A stretch of 64,000 nucleotides of DNA, taken from Saccharopolyspora sp. SCSIO 74807. Its GTDB lineage: Bacteria > Actinomycetota > Actinomycetes > Mycobacteriales > Pseudonocardiaceae. The notes under the pieces were generated by a model that worked only from the letters and a program-made list of their open reading frames with translations, made no database searches and had not been told where the DNA came from. The position numbers were made by a program, and so were the translations under genes. Shown here piece after piece: positions 30,251 through 39,421 of this stretch. The stretch lies in the NCBI RefSeq assembly GCF_037023755.1, contig NZ_CP146100.1, positions 1,366,501 to 1,430,500 of the forward strand, written 5' to 3'. Each line of letters begins with the position of its first letter. Within the stretch, counting starts at the first letter, position 1.

Positions 30251-30429
30251 GCGCAGCGAAATCCGCGCGAAACGTGCGCGGCCTGCCGGTGAATGTCGTT
30301 GACCGGGCTCAGCACGGTGGGTAACTTCCGAATCCCATCCGCGTTGTCGTGGAGGACTTTCCACCCGAGCCCACTGGACGACCCCACGAAGACGTCCGGG
30401 ACCGTGGGCGAGCAGCCCCAGGAGGTTCC

Positions 30430-32229
30430 GTGGGCTCGAACCGTTCGCGCCGCCTCGTGGCGGTGCTGATCAGCGCAGCGGCGGTGGTGACGATCGGCGG
30501 CGGTTCGTCCGCGGGCGCGCAGCCACCGGAAGTGCGGCACAGCGAGGTCGACCCCGCCGTCACCGAGAAGGTGCGGGCGATGAGCCTCGAGGAGAAGGTC
30601 GGCCAGCTGTTCGTCACCTACGCCTATGGCCGCGACGCGGACACCCCGCACCCGCAGAACCGCGAGGAGTTCGGCGTGGACACCCCGGCGCAGGTGGTGC
30701 AGCGCTACCACCCGGGCGGGCTGATCCACTTCAGCTGGACCGACAGCCTGTACGAACCGCGGCAGATCGCCGAGCTGTCCAACGGCGTGCAGCGGGCGGC
30801 TACCTCCTCCGGTGCCGGAATACCGCTGCTGATCTCCACCGACCAGGAGCAGGGCCAGGTGAGCAGGCTGCCGGAACCGGTCACGCAGCTGCCGGGGAAC
30901 CTGGCGCTCGGCGCCGGCCGCAGCGCGGCCGACACCGGCCTGTCCGCGCGGATCACCGGCGAAGAGATGCGCGCGATGGGCCTCAACCAGGACTTCGCGC
31001 CCAGCGGCGACGTCAACGTGAACCCGGCCAACCCGGTGATCGGGGTGCGTTCGTTCTCGTCCGACCCGCAGCTGGCGGCGCGGCTGACCGGAGCGGCCGT
31101 GCACGGTTACCAGGACCCGGGCGCCGCCGGCGTGTCGGCGGCCGCCAAGCACTTCCCCGGGCACGGGGACACCAACCAGGACAGCCACACCGACCTGCCG
31201 GTCATCGAGCACACCCGCGAGCAGTGGGAACGGCTGGACGCTCCGCCGTTCCGGGAGGCGATCGAGGCGGGCACGGACGCGGTGATGAGCGCGCACATCG
31301 TGGTGCCGAACCTGGATTCCTCCGGTGAGCCCTCGACGCTGTCACCGACGGTGCTGACCGGGATGCTGCGCGACGAGCTGGGCTACAAGGGCGTGATCAC
31401 CACGGACTCCCTGCAGATGGACGGGGTGCGGGCGAAGCACCCGGACGCCGAGATCCCGGTGCTGGCGTTGCGGGCGGGCGCGGATCAACTGCTGATGCCG
31501 CAGAACCTCCAGGTCGCGATCGACGGGGTGCTGGACGCGGTCCACACCGGCGCGCTGACCGAGGACCGCATCGACGCGAGCGTCGAACGGATCCTCGAGA
31601 TGAAGCGCAAGCGCGGCGTGCTGGACGCGCCGTTCGTGGACACCGGCCGCGTGGACCGGGTCGTCGGCAGCCGGGAGCACGCGCAGCAGGCGCAGCGGAT
31701 CACCGACCGGACCACGACGCTGCTGCGCAACGACGCCGGTCAGCTCCCGATGCGGCAGAAGCCCGGGAAGATGCTGGTCACCGGCGCCGGAGAGGACGCG
31801 ACCGGGGCACTGGCGGATCGCGTGCGGGCGCGCGGGCCGCAGGCGACCTCGCTACCGACGGGGAAGGCACCGACCCAGCAGCAGATCTCGCAGGCGGTGC
31901 AGGCCGCGAAGGGCAACGACGTGACGGTCGTGCTGACCAACGCGGCGTGGGACGCGGACAACGCCGCCCAGCAGGAGCTCGTGCGCGCGTTGCAGCGGGC
32001 GAACGTGCCGGTGGTCGCCGCGGCCGTGCGGGATCCGTACGACGCCGCGTACGCCGAGCAGGTGCCGACCTGGCTGGCGACGTACTCGGACAAGCCGGTG
32101 GCGATGGAATCGCTGGCGAAGGTGCTGTTCGGCGAGATCGCTCCGCAGGGCAAGCTGCCGGTCCCGGTGCCGGATCCGGACGGCGCGGGTGCGGACCGCT
32201 TCCCGCTCGGACACGGATTGAGCTGGTAG
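30430..32229 (+). CDS. nagZ: Secreted beta-N-acetylglucosaminidase (glycoside hydrolase family 3, NagZ-like)
   Basis: A 599-residue exported enzyme that removes terminal GlcNAc from peptidoglycan fragments. A signal sequence (RRLVAVLISAAAVVTIGGG) comes first, then the GH3 barrel with the NagZ signature KHFPGHGDTNQDSH near residue 240 and the nucleophile region GVITTDSLQMDG. An additional C-terminal domain of about 180 residues (MLVTGAGEDATG to GHGLSW) matches the GH3 C-terminal domain of the Gram-positive type. GTG at 30430 follows AGGAGG. It opens a five-gene cluster (nagZ-namZ-amidase-like-murR-murQ) that parallels the Bacillus subtilis ybb/mur locus. Confidence 0.9.
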   Translation: MGSNRSRRLVAVLISAAAVVTIGGGSSAGAQPPEVRHSEVDPAVTEKVRAMSLEEKVGQLFVTYAYGRDADTPHPQNREEFGVDTPAQVVQRYHPGGLIHFSWTDSLYEPRQIAELSNGVQRAATSSGAGIPLLISTDQEQGQVSRLPEPVTQLPGNLALGAGRSAADTGLSARITGEEMRAMGLNQDFAPSGDVNVNPANPVIGVRSFSSDPQLAARLTGAAVHGYQDPGAAGVSAAAKHFPGHGDTNQDSHTDLPVIEHTREQWERLDAPPFREAIEAGTDAVMSAHIVVPNLDSSGEPSTLSPTVLTGMLRDELGYKGVITTDSLQMDGVRAKHPDAEIPVLALRAGADQLLMPQNLQVAIDGVLDAVHTGALTEDRIDASVERILEMKRKRGVLDAPFVDTGRVDRVVGSREHAQQAQRITDRTTTLLRNDAGQLPMRQKPGKMLVTGAGEDATGALADRVRARGPQATSLPTGKAPTQQQISQAVQAAKGNDVTVVLTNAAWDADNAAQQELVRALQRANVPVVAAAVRDPYDAAYAEQVPTWLATYSDKPVAMESLAKVLFGEIAPQGKLPVPVPDPDGAGADRFPLGHGLSW

Positions 32230-32233
32230 TGCG

Positions 32234-33481
32234 ATGCCGCTGAGCAGGAGGAGTTTGCTGGCTTCCACGGCGCTGTCGGCGCCGCTGGTGGGCGCCGGTG
32301 CCGCGTGCGCGGCCCCGCAGCAGGAGCGGATCGACGGCGGCGCGGTGCGCACCGGCGCGGACGTGCTGGCCGCGCAGAACTGGCAGCCGCTGACGGGCAG
32401 CCGGGTCGGACTGATCACCAACCCGACGGGCGTGCTGGCTTCCTTGCAGCACATCGTCGATGCGATGCACGCGTCCGGTGCGGTGGACATCGCCGCCGTG
32501 TTCGGTCCCGAGCACGGTTTCCGCGGCACCTCGCAGGCCGGTGGCTCCGAGGGGAACGTGACCGATCCGCGCACCGGCCTGCCGGTCTACGACGCCTACG
32601 GCGCGAACGCGGACGAGCTGGCCCGCATGTTCGGCAAGGCCGGTGTGCAGCGCGTGGTGTTCGACATCGCCGACGTCGGCGCCCGCTTCTACACCTACGT
32701 GTGGACCATGTACACCGCGATGCGCGCAGCCGCGCGCACCGGCGCCGAGTTCGTCGTGCTGGACCGGCCGAACCCGATCGGTGCGCAAGTGGCGGGTCCG
32801 CGGCTGGACATGCGGTTCGCCTCCGGTGTCGGTGCGCTGCCGATCGCGCAGCAGCACGGCATGACGCTCGGCGAGCTTGCCCGCATGTTCGACGCCGAGT
32901 ACCTCGACCCGCCGCTCGGCCAGCGGCTGTCGGTGGTGCGCGCCGAAGGATGGCGCGGTCGTGCCGCGGGCTCGGCGTTGCCGTGGGTGCCGCCGAGCCC
33001 GAACATGCCGACGCCGGACACCGCGATGGTGTACCCGGGCACCGGGCTGTTCGAGGGCACCGTGCTGTCCGAGGGGCGCGGCACCACGCACCCGTTCGAG
33101 ATCATCGGGGCGCCGGGGATCGATTGGCGCTGGGCGGACGAGCTGAACGCCGCCGGGCTGGAGGGTCTCCGCTTCCGGGAGACCTACTTCGTGCCCGAGT
33201 TCGGCAAGCACGCCGGCGCCACCTGCGGCGGCGTGCAGCTGCACCGCGGCGGAGAGGTCGACGCGATCCGCATCGCGATCACCATGCTGGTCACGGCGAA
33301 GCGGCTGTTCGGCCCGGTCTTCGGCTGGCGCCCGGACGGCATGATCGACAAGCTGGCCGGCACCGACCGGGTCCGCACCATGGTCGACGCGGGCGCGGGC
33401 GTGGACGAGATCGTCGGCTCGTGGGACGCGGAACTGGCCGAGTTCCGGCGCCTGCGGGAGCGTTTCCTGCTGTACCGGTGA
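32234..33481 (+). CDS. namZ: Secreted exo-beta-N-acetylmuramidase NamZ (DUF1343)
   Basis: A 415-residue protein of the DUF1343/GH171 family, whose B. subtilis member NamZ (YbbC) releases terminal MurNAc from peptidoglycan glycans. Typical blocks are visible: VGLITNPTG, FGPEHGFRG, VFDIADVGARFYTYVWTM, LDRPNPIG, PSPNMPTPDTAMVYPGTGLFEGT and EGRGTTHPFE. The N-terminus MPLSRRSLLAS plus a hydrophobic stretch looks like a Tat-type signal. It starts four bases after the nagZ stop without a Shine-Dalgarno, so translation is probably coupled. Together with NagZ it would degrade glycan chains outside the cell to single sugars. Confidence 0.88.
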   Translation: MPLSRRSLLASTALSAPLVGAGAACAAPQQERIDGGAVRTGADVLAAQNWQPLTGSRVGLITNPTGVLASLQHIVDAMHASGAVDIAAVFGPEHGFRGTSQAGGSEGNVTDPRTGLPVYDAYGANADELARMFGKAGVQRVVFDIADVGARFYTYVWTMYTAMRAAARTGAEFVVLDRPNPIGAQVAGPRLDMRFASGVGALPIAQQHGMTLGELARMFDAEYLDPPLGQRLSVVRAEGWRGRAAGSALPWVPPSPNMPTPDTAMVYPGTGLFEGTVLSEGRGTTHPFEIIGAPGIDWRWADELNAAGLEGLRFRETYFVPEFGKHAGATCGGVQLHRGGEVDAIRIAITMLVTAKRLFGPVFGWRPDGMIDKLAGTDRVRTMVDAGAGVDEIVGSWDAELAEFRRLRERFLLYR

Positions 33482-33514
33482 GCGCGTGCTCATTGCTGAC
33501 GAGGGTGGGTCTTG

Positions 33515-35263
33515 ATGCGCGGAACGCTGTTGGCTCTGGTCCTCACGGCGATCACGGCGACGGCCGCGGGACCGGCGTGCGCTTCGCCGCCGGTCGGCGC
33601 GGGCGGCCGCTTCGACCGCCCGCAGGACGGGTTCTCCTCCGCGGAGACCGTGCTGCGGCCGGGTTCCCCGGAGCAGGCCGGGCTCGCGGCGGCGCCGATC
33701 GATGACGCGCTGCGACGGATCGGGGCTTGGACGGGGCCGACGCCGGGGCGCGAGCACCCGATGTTCGCCGGTGCGGTGGCGCTGCTGGCCCACGACGGCG
33801 TGGTGGTGCGGCACGAGGCGTTCGGCAAGGAGGTCCGCTACTCCGACGCGCAGGGCACCGAGCTGCCGCCGCAGCAGCAGGAGCCGATGCGCCCGGACAC
33901 GATCTTCGACGTGGCGTCGCTGACGAAGCTGTTCACCTCGATCGCGGTGCTGCAGCAGGTCGAGGACGGCGACGTGGACCTGGACACCCCGGTGGCGCAC
34001 TACCTGCCGGAGTTCGGCGGCCAGGGCAAGCAGTCGATCACCGTCCGGCAGCTGCTCACGCACACCTCCGGGCTGCCGTCCGAGGTGCAGCTGTGGAAGC
34101 TGCCCCCGCAGGAGCGGATCCCGCACGTGATGCGGCTGAGCCCGGAGAAGCCGCCGGGAACGGCTTACCAGTACTCCGACCCGAACTTCATCACCCTGGG
34201 CGTGCTGGTGTCCCGGATGGCCGATGCGCCGCTGGACCAGGTGGTCCGCGAACGCATCACCGGGCCGCTGGGCATGGACGACACCGGCTACAACCCGCCG
34301 CCGAGCGAGCTGCACCGCATCGCGGCGACCGAGTTCCAGACCGAGCCCCCGCGCGGCATGGTCCGCGGCGAGCCGCACGACGAGAACGCCTGGTCGCTGG
34401 GCGGCGTGGCCGGTGAAGCGGGCTTGTTCTCCACCGCGCACGACCTGGGCGTGCTCGGGCAGGCGCTGGTCAACGGCGGCGGTTACGGCGAGCAGCGGAT
34501 CCTGCAGCCGGAGACGGTCGAGCGGATGCTGACCGACTACAACGGCGCGTTCCCCGGCGACGGGCACGGTTTGGGCTTCGAACTGGACCAGCGCTGGTAC
34601 ATGGCCGGGCTGAGCGGCCCGCGCACGGCCGGGCACACCGGTTTCACCGGTACTTCGCTGGTGCTGGACCCGGACTCGCGTTCGGTGGTGGTGCTGCTGA
34701 CCAACCGGGTGCACCCGACGCGGGAATGGGGCTCGAACAACCCGGCGCGGGAGGCGATCGCGCAGGCGATGGCGGAGGCGCTGGCGGTGCGCCCGGAGCG
34801 CGGGTCGGAGTCGTGGGGCGCGCCCGCGGCGGCTCCGGCGACGTTGCGCACCCGGGACCTCGGGCCGGTGGCCGGGCAGGCGGAGGTGTCGTTCGACGCT
34901 TTCGTGGACACCCAGCGGGATCCGGACGGCGCCGACCCGCTGCTACTGGAGTCCAGTGTGGACGGCGGGGCGAGCTGGCGGCCGGTGCCGGTGACCGCGA
35001 ACGGGCCGGGTGCACCGGAAGGGCCGCAGCAGTCGCTGGCCGGATCGGGCCACCGCGCGTGGTGGCAGGTGCGCGGCACCGTGGACGCTCAGCCCGGCCA
35101 GCACGTCCAGGTGCGCTGGCGCTACGCGCCGGACAAGCAGTACACCGGGCGGGGCGTGCTGGTCGACGGAATCTCGGTGGCCGACCGGGACCGCACGCTG
35201 CTCGACGGCGAGCGCGAGCCGCAGGGCTTCGACCCGCGGGGCTGGGCGCCGGTGCACCGCTGA
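33515..35263 (+). CDS. Secreted serine hydrolase of the beta-lactamase/PBP class (AmiE-like position)
   Basis: A 582-residue exported protein. The signal peptide is MRGTLLALVLTAITATAAGPACA. The class C beta-lactamase-type domain (about 45-430) has S135-LTK, Y220-SD and H374-TG. In B. subtilis the equivalent gene ybbE (AmiE) cuts the MurNAc-L-Ala bond, so here it may strip stem peptides to free MurNAc; substrate is inferred from position only. A C-terminal beta-rich domain of about 150 residues (FDAFVDTQRDPDGADPLLLE to GRGVLVDGISVAD) resembles carbohydrate- or surface-binding jelly-roll modules and is not usual for this enzyme. GAGGGTGGG lies upstream of the ATG at 33515. Confidence 0.8.
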   Translation: MRGTLLALVLTAITATAAGPACASPPVGAGGRFDRPQDGFSSAETVLRPGSPEQAGLAAAPIDDALRRIGAWTGPTPGREHPMFAGAVALLAHDGVVVRHEAFGKEVRYSDAQGTELPPQQQEPMRPDTIFDVASLTKLFTSIAVLQQVEDGDVDLDTPVAHYLPEFGGQGKQSITVRQLLTHTSGLPSEVQLWKLPPQERIPHVMRLSPEKPPGTAYQYSDPNFITLGVLVSRMADAPLDQVVRERITGPLGMDDTGYNPPPSELHRIAATEFQTEPPRGMVRGEPHDENAWSLGGVAGEAGLFSTAHDLGVLGQALVNGGGYGEQRILQPETVERMLTDYNGAFPGDGHGLGFELDQRWYMAGLSGPRTAGHTGFTGTSLVLDPDSRSVVVLLTNRVHPTREWGSNNPAREAIAQAMAEALAVRPERGSESWGAPAAAPATLRTRDLGPVAGQAEVSFDAFVDTQRDPDGADPLLLESSVDGGASWRPVPVTANGPGAPEGPQQSLAGSGHRAWWQVRGTVDAQPGQHVQVRWRYAPDKQYTGRGVLVDGISVADRDRTLLDGEREPQGFDPRGWAPVHR

Positions 35264-35448
35264 GCCCGCGCGGACTCGGCGCCGTTGGCCCACGAAGGTG
35301 ATCGGCGCACCGCCGCACGGTGCAACCCGATTCCCGGTGCGAACCGTCCTGTCCACGGCGGGCGCGGCCCGCCGGCCCCGCCCGAACCTCGGCCGACCCG
35401 GAGACACCCGCATTGACCTGCACAGATCGCGGTTAGTAAGTTTCCCAC

Positions 35449-36393
35449 ATGGCCGTTGACGACAGCTCGTCCGAAGCCGGGGACGGCAGTCCCCTCGTGC
35501 GGATCCGCTCGCTGCTCCCGGGGCTGGCCAGAGCCGAGCAGCGGGTCGCGGGCATCGTGCTCGCCGATCCCGCCTCCATCGCCCGGCGCAGCATCACCGA
35601 GGTCGCCGAAGCGGCGGGCACCAGCGAAACCACCGTCACCCGGTTCTGCAAGGCGATCGGCGTCGGCGGGTATCCCGACCTGCGCATCGCGCTGGCCGCG
35701 GACACCGCCCGCACCTCCGAACGCGACCGCGACCTCGGCGGCGACATCGAACCGGACGACGACCTGGCGCAGATCATCGAGAAGGTCGCCTACGCGGACG
35801 CGAAAGCCGTCGAGGAAACCGCCGGACAGCTCGACGCCGAAGCGCTCGCCGCGGTCGTCGACGCCGTCGCGCGGGCCCGCCGGATCGACGTCTACGGCGT
35901 CGGCGCCAGCGCCTTCGTCGCGCTCGACCTGCAGCAGAAGCTGCACCGCATCGGCCTGACCTGCTTCGCGTGGTCGGACACGCACACCGCGCTGACCTCG
36001 GCGGCGCTGCTGCGCGACGGCGACGTGGCCATCGGCATCTCGCACACCGGAGCCACCTCCGAGACGGTGGAGGCGTTGCGGGAGGCCGGGCGGCACGGGG
36101 CGGTCACCGCCGCGCTGACCAACTTCAGCCGTTCGCCGATCACCGAGATCGCCGGGAACGTGCTGACCACGGCGGTGCGCGAGACGACCTACCGCTCCGG
36201 GGCGATGGCGAGCAGGCTCGGCCAGCTCACCGTGATCGACTGCCTGTTCATCGGGGTGGCGCAACGGCACATCGACGACACGAAGGCAGCGCTGGAAGCC
36301 ACCTACGCGGCCGTCGACGGGCACCGGCTCGGTGCCCGCCCGGATCGCCGCAGGCATCCGGACCGGCCCAGGAACGAGGAGGACGCTGGATGA
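35449..36393 (+). CDS. murR: RpiR-family transcriptional regulator (MurR-like)
   Basis: A 314-residue regulator with an N-terminal RpiR helix-turn-helix (ITEVAEAAGTSETTVTRFCKAIGVGGY, about residues 49-75) and a C-terminal SIS sugar-phosphate domain (IDVYGVGASAFVALDL, then ISHTGATSETVEAL). MurR proteins sense MurNAc-6-phosphate and control murQ and linked genes. It is followed by murQ with a 4-bp overlap. The 185-bp gap upstream separates it from the hydrolase genes and could hold its own promoter and operator. TTAGTAAGTTTCC lies just before the ATG and no Shine-Dalgarno is evident. Confidence 0.85.
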   Translation: MAVDDSSSEAGDGSPLVRIRSLLPGLARAEQRVAGIVLADPASIARRSITEVAEAAGTSETTVTRFCKAIGVGGYPDLRIALAADTARTSERDRDLGGDIEPDDDLAQIIEKVAYADAKAVEETAGQLDAEALAAVVDAVARARRIDVYGVGASAFVALDLQQKLHRIGLTCFAWSDTHTALTSAALLRDGDVAIGISHTGATSETVEALREAGRHGAVTAALTNFSRSPITEIAGNVLTTAVRETTYRSGAMASRLGQLTVIDCLFIGVAQRHIDDTKAALEATYAAVDGHRLGARPDRRRHPDRPRNEEDAG

Positions 36394-37310
36394 CCCGCGA
36401 TCCGCAGCCGCCCGCGCGGGTGAACGCCCCGACGGAACGGACCAACGAGCGCACCAGGGACATCGACCTGCTGCCGACGCTGGACATCCTGCACGTGCTC
36501 AACGCCGAGGACCGCACCGTGCCGGAGGCGGTCGGCCGGGCGCTGCCGGAGCTGGCCCGCGCGGTGGACCTGGCGGTGACCGCGCTGCGCTCCGGCGGAC
36601 GGGTGCACTACGTGGGCGCGGGCACCTCCGGGAGGCTCGCGGTGCTCGACGCCGCCGAGCTGATCCCGACCTACAACGTGCCCGCGGACTGGGTGGTGGC
36701 GCACCAGGCCGGTGGCAGCGGCGCCTTCCAGAAGGCCGTGGAGAACGCCGAGGACGACACCGATTCCGGTGCCGCGCTGGTCGATTCGCAGGTCACCGGT
36801 TCGGACTTCGTGCTAGGGCTGACCGCCTCCGGCCGCACGCCGTACGTCATGGGAGCGCTGCAGGCGGCCCGGCGGGCCGGGGCGGGCACGGCGCTGATGT
36901 CGGCGAACCCGGAGTCGGCGGGCACCGCCCCGGCGGACGTGGTGATCGCGGTGGACACCGGGCCGGAACCGATCGCGGGCTCCACCCGGATGAAGGCGGG
37001 CACCGCGCAGAAGCTGGTGCTGACCTCGTTCTCCACCGCGGTGATGATCCGGATGGGCCGCACCTACTCGAACCTCATGGTCAGCATGCTGGCCACGAAC
37101 GCGAAGCTGCGCGGCCGGACCGTGGCGATCCTGCGCGAGGCCACCGACGCGTCCGAGCAGGAGTGCGCTCGCGCGCTCGGCGACGCGGGCGGTGACTTGA
37201 AGACGGCGCTGGTGCACCTGCTGACCGGCTCCGACGTGGAGCGGTCCGCGGCGGCGCTGGCGGTCTCGGACGGCCGGGTGCGGGACGCGCTGCGCTCGCT
37301 GACGCGCTGA
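36390..37310 (+). CDS. murQ: N-acetylmuramic acid 6-phosphate etherase
   Basis: A 306-residue cytoplasmic enzyme that splits D-lactate from MurNAc-6-phosphate and gives GlcNAc-6-phosphate. Family blocks are clear: TERTNERTRDIDLLPTLDIL, YVGAGTSGRLAVLDAAE, GLTASGRTPYV and GPEPIAGSTRMKAGTAQK. Its length is normal. ATG at 36390 overlaps the murR stop (ATGA) and has GAGGAGG upstream. Its substrate needs a MurNAc kinase or a phosphotransferase importer (MurP), neither of which is in the window. Confidence 0.95.
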   Translation: MTRDPQPPARVNAPTERTNERTRDIDLLPTLDILHVLNAEDRTVPEAVGRALPELARAVDLAVTALRSGGRVHYVGAGTSGRLAVLDAAELIPTYNVPADWVVAHQAGGSGAFQKAVENAEDDTDSGAALVDSQVTGSDFVLGLTASGRTPYVMGALQAARRAGAGTALMSANPESAGTAPADVVIAVDTGPEPIAGSTRMKAGTAQKLVLTSFSTAVMIRMGRTYSNLMVSMLATNAKLRGRTVAILREATDASEQECARALGDAGGDLKTALVHLLTGSDVERSAAALAVSDGRVRDALRSLTR

Positions 37311-37322
37311 GCCGAATCTCTG

Positions 37323-37380
37323 AGCGAACGGACCGGGCGAACGGACCGTCTGACCAATCTGGCCGGACGAACAGTCCGTT
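37323..37380. repeat. GCGAACGGACCG repeats and hairpin between murQ and the nucleoside hydrolase
   Basis: GCGAACGGACCG occurs twice in direct tandem (37324 and 37337), followed after 16 bp by GGACGAACAGTCCGTTC. GAACGGAC can pair with the final GTCCGTTC, so the block may also end transcription from both convergent genes. Confidence 0.65.
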
Positions 37381-38315
37381 CACTCCGGTAGTTCGGCGGC
37401 GACCCGCTCGAAGGCGGTGAGCACGCGGTTCCAGAAGGCTTCGGTGTCGAGCACCGTCGCCACGTCCGCGTTGCAGCGCTCGGCGGGCGCGTCGAAGTCG
37501 GTCACCGTCATGCCCGAGGTGAACCGGCCGTGCGTCTCCACGTCCACCCGCGCGGGCACGGTGCTCAGCAACCCCGGATCGAGCACGTGCGCGACGGCGC
37601 AGGCGTCGTGGACCGCGGGACCTTCGGCGCGGTACTGCCGGTGCTGTGCGTAGAAGTCCAGGATCGGCGAAAGCAGTTCCGCCTCGAGCCGCCCGAGCGC
37701 ACCGAACCGCTCGCGCACTTCGGCGGTGGCGCGGGCCTGCGCGGTCAGGTCCAGCCCGACCATGGTGGTGCGCCAGCCCGCGTCGAACGCGACGGCCGCG
37801 GCCTCCGGGTCGGCGAGCACGTTGAACTCCGCCGCCGGATTGCGGTTCCCGCGGGTGTAGGAGCCGCCCATGACGACGAACTCGCGCGCCCACTCGACGA
37901 TCCTGGGCTCCTTGCGCACCGCCAGCGCGATGTTGGTCAGCGGACCGATCGCGACCAGCGAGATCTCGCCGGGCGCGGCGGCCAGCTCGTCGACTATTCG
38001 ATCCACGGCGTGGCCGTCGATCGCCCGTGCCGTGGCCGCGGGCAGCACCACGCCCCCGAGCCCGTTGCCGCCGTGCACGTCGCCGGCCGTCAGCGCTTCG
38101 CGAACGAGCGGGCGGCCCGCGCCGGCCGCGATCGGCACGTCCATCCCGTAGAAGTCCGCCAGGCACAGGGCGTTGTTCGTGGTGTGCGGCAGGCCGACGT
38201 TGCCCGCCACGGTGGTCACGCCGACGACGTCCAGTTCCGGGCTGCCGTGCGCGAGCGCCAGCGCCAGCGCGTCGTCGATGCCCGGATCGCAGTCGATCAG
38301 GACCTTCTTCGGCAT
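37380..38315 (-). CDS. Inosine-uridine preferring nucleoside hydrolase
   Basis: A 311-residue enzyme that cleaves the N-glycosidic bond of ribonucleosides. It has the calcium-binding motif LIDCDPGIDDALAL near residues 6-19, AIGPLTNIALA, MGGSYTRGNRNPAAEFNVLADPEAA and the late VHDACAVAHVLDP. Specificity among nucleosides cannot be read from sequence. ATG at 38315 has GGGAG upstream. It is a single gene, convergent with murQ. Confidence 0.9.
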   Translation of the reverse strand: MPKKVLIDCDPGIDDALALALAHGSPELDVVGVTTVAGNVGLPHTTNNALCLADFYGMDVPIAAGAGRPLVREALTAGDVHGGNGLGGVVLPAATARAIDGHAVDRIVDELAAAPGEISLVAIGPLTNIALAVRKEPRIVEWAREFVVMGGSYTRGNRNPAAEFNVLADPEAAAVAFDAGWRTTMVGLDLTAQARATAEVRERFGALGRLEAELLSPILDFYAQHRQYRAEGPAVHDACAVAHVLDPGLLSTVPARVDVETHGRFTSGMTVTDFDAPAERCNADVATVLDTEAFWNRVLTAFERVAAELPE

Positions 38316-38449
38316 TTCGCTCCCGTCGGTTCTTCGGGGTCGGTGCGCGCGTCGGTCGACCAGCGGTTCCGTCGCGGTGCGGATGCACGCTTCCGGACGC
38401 GTGTGCGGTCAGCGGCTGCCGCGGCGGAGCCGCTCGAAGCCGGCCCTCA

Positions 38450-39205
38450 TCAGGACTCCACGGCGTCGGCGATGGACTTCGCCTCCCGCGCGCCGGTTTC
38501 CAGCGCGGTGCAGCAGTGCACGATCCACTTCGCGACGCCGTCCGGCTCTCCGGAGGCGAAACCTTCGGCGGCCGCGACGTAGTCGGGCTGCCGCCGGAAG
38601 TAGGCGACCTCCGGCACCACCAGCCCCTTCGGGTCCAGCCCGCTGCCGATCATGCTCAGCCGCGCCGCCGCGCGCGCCACGATGCCGTCGACCTCGCCGA
38701 ACGCGGACAGCGCGAGCAGCTCGCCGTGCACCACGGCGGCCTGCACCGGACCGGGCACGAGCCCCTGCGACTTGCCGCCCGCGTCCGCGACGACCTGCGC
38801 GAGCAGGTCCAGCCGCGCGGAGACCGCCGGGTCCTCCCGCGGGCGGCCCAGCCGTTCCTGATCGTCCGCCAGGTCCGCGGCGGCCAGCACGTGCAGCCGT
38901 GCGAGGGCTTGCATCGGGGCGCGCTGCCAGGTCGGCAGCAGCGGCCCGAGCGCTTCGGCGACCCGCAGCGAACCGGCCAGCAGCGGATCGGTGACCTCGC
39001 CGCTGTCCGGGATCTCGGCCGCCCCGCCCGCGACCGCCGCCGAAGCGCGCGCCGCGCGCACCGAGGCCTCCGCGCTGGTGGCGGGCCAGCCGCGGCGGTT
39101 CGCCGGGTGCTCGTGGATCTCGTCGATGGCCGCCCGCGCGGCGGTCACGGCGTCCTGCACGCCGGGCAGCTCCAGCAGGGGGAGCAACGACTCTTGCGCG
39201 TTCAC
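38450..39205 (-). CDS. Conserved actinobacterial protein, Rv3662c-like position
   Basis: A 251-residue Ala-rich helical protein (LLPLLELPGVQDAVTAARAAIDEIHEHPANRRGWPATSAEASVRAARASAA). I see no catalytic motif. In mycobacteria the gene after Rv3661 and the Ms1 RNA is Rv3662c, of similar size and direction, and this is its likely counterpart; here the recycling cluster and the nucleoside hydrolase lie in between. GTG at 39205 begins the compact protein; longer frames upstream run antisense through the lipoprotein gene. Confidence 0.65.
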   Translation of the reverse strand: MNAQESLLPLLELPGVQDAVTAARAAIDEIHEHPANRRGWPATSAEASVRAARASAAVAGGAAEIPDSGEVTDPLLAGSLRVAEALGPLLPTWQRAPMQALARLHVLAAADLADDQERLGRPREDPAVSARLDLLAQVVADAGGKSQGLVPGPVQAAVVHGELLALSAFGEVDGIVARAAARLSMIGSGLDPKGLVVPEVAYFRRQPDYVAAAEGFASGEPDGVAKWIVHCCTALETGAREAKSIADAVES

Positions 39206-39421
39206 GCCGCCGGACGCTACCCGGTCGGCCGCGGCCGGAGCGCACAACCCGGACCGGGCAAGGGCACCACAAGCACCGCTCGGGATCGAAAACGGCGCGT
39301 GCGGGAAATCCCTCAGCAGCAAATCCGCGGCAACGAATTTGGGCCCGACGATGAACCTCCGACGCAGCCGGGCGTCCACCGGACGGAAAACGAAATGCGC
39401 ATCCCATCCAAGGAGACAACA

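Noticed and set aside
31778-34714. 978-codon minus-strand open frame opposite nagZ-namZ-amidase
   Set aside because: Antisense of three well-recognised genes.
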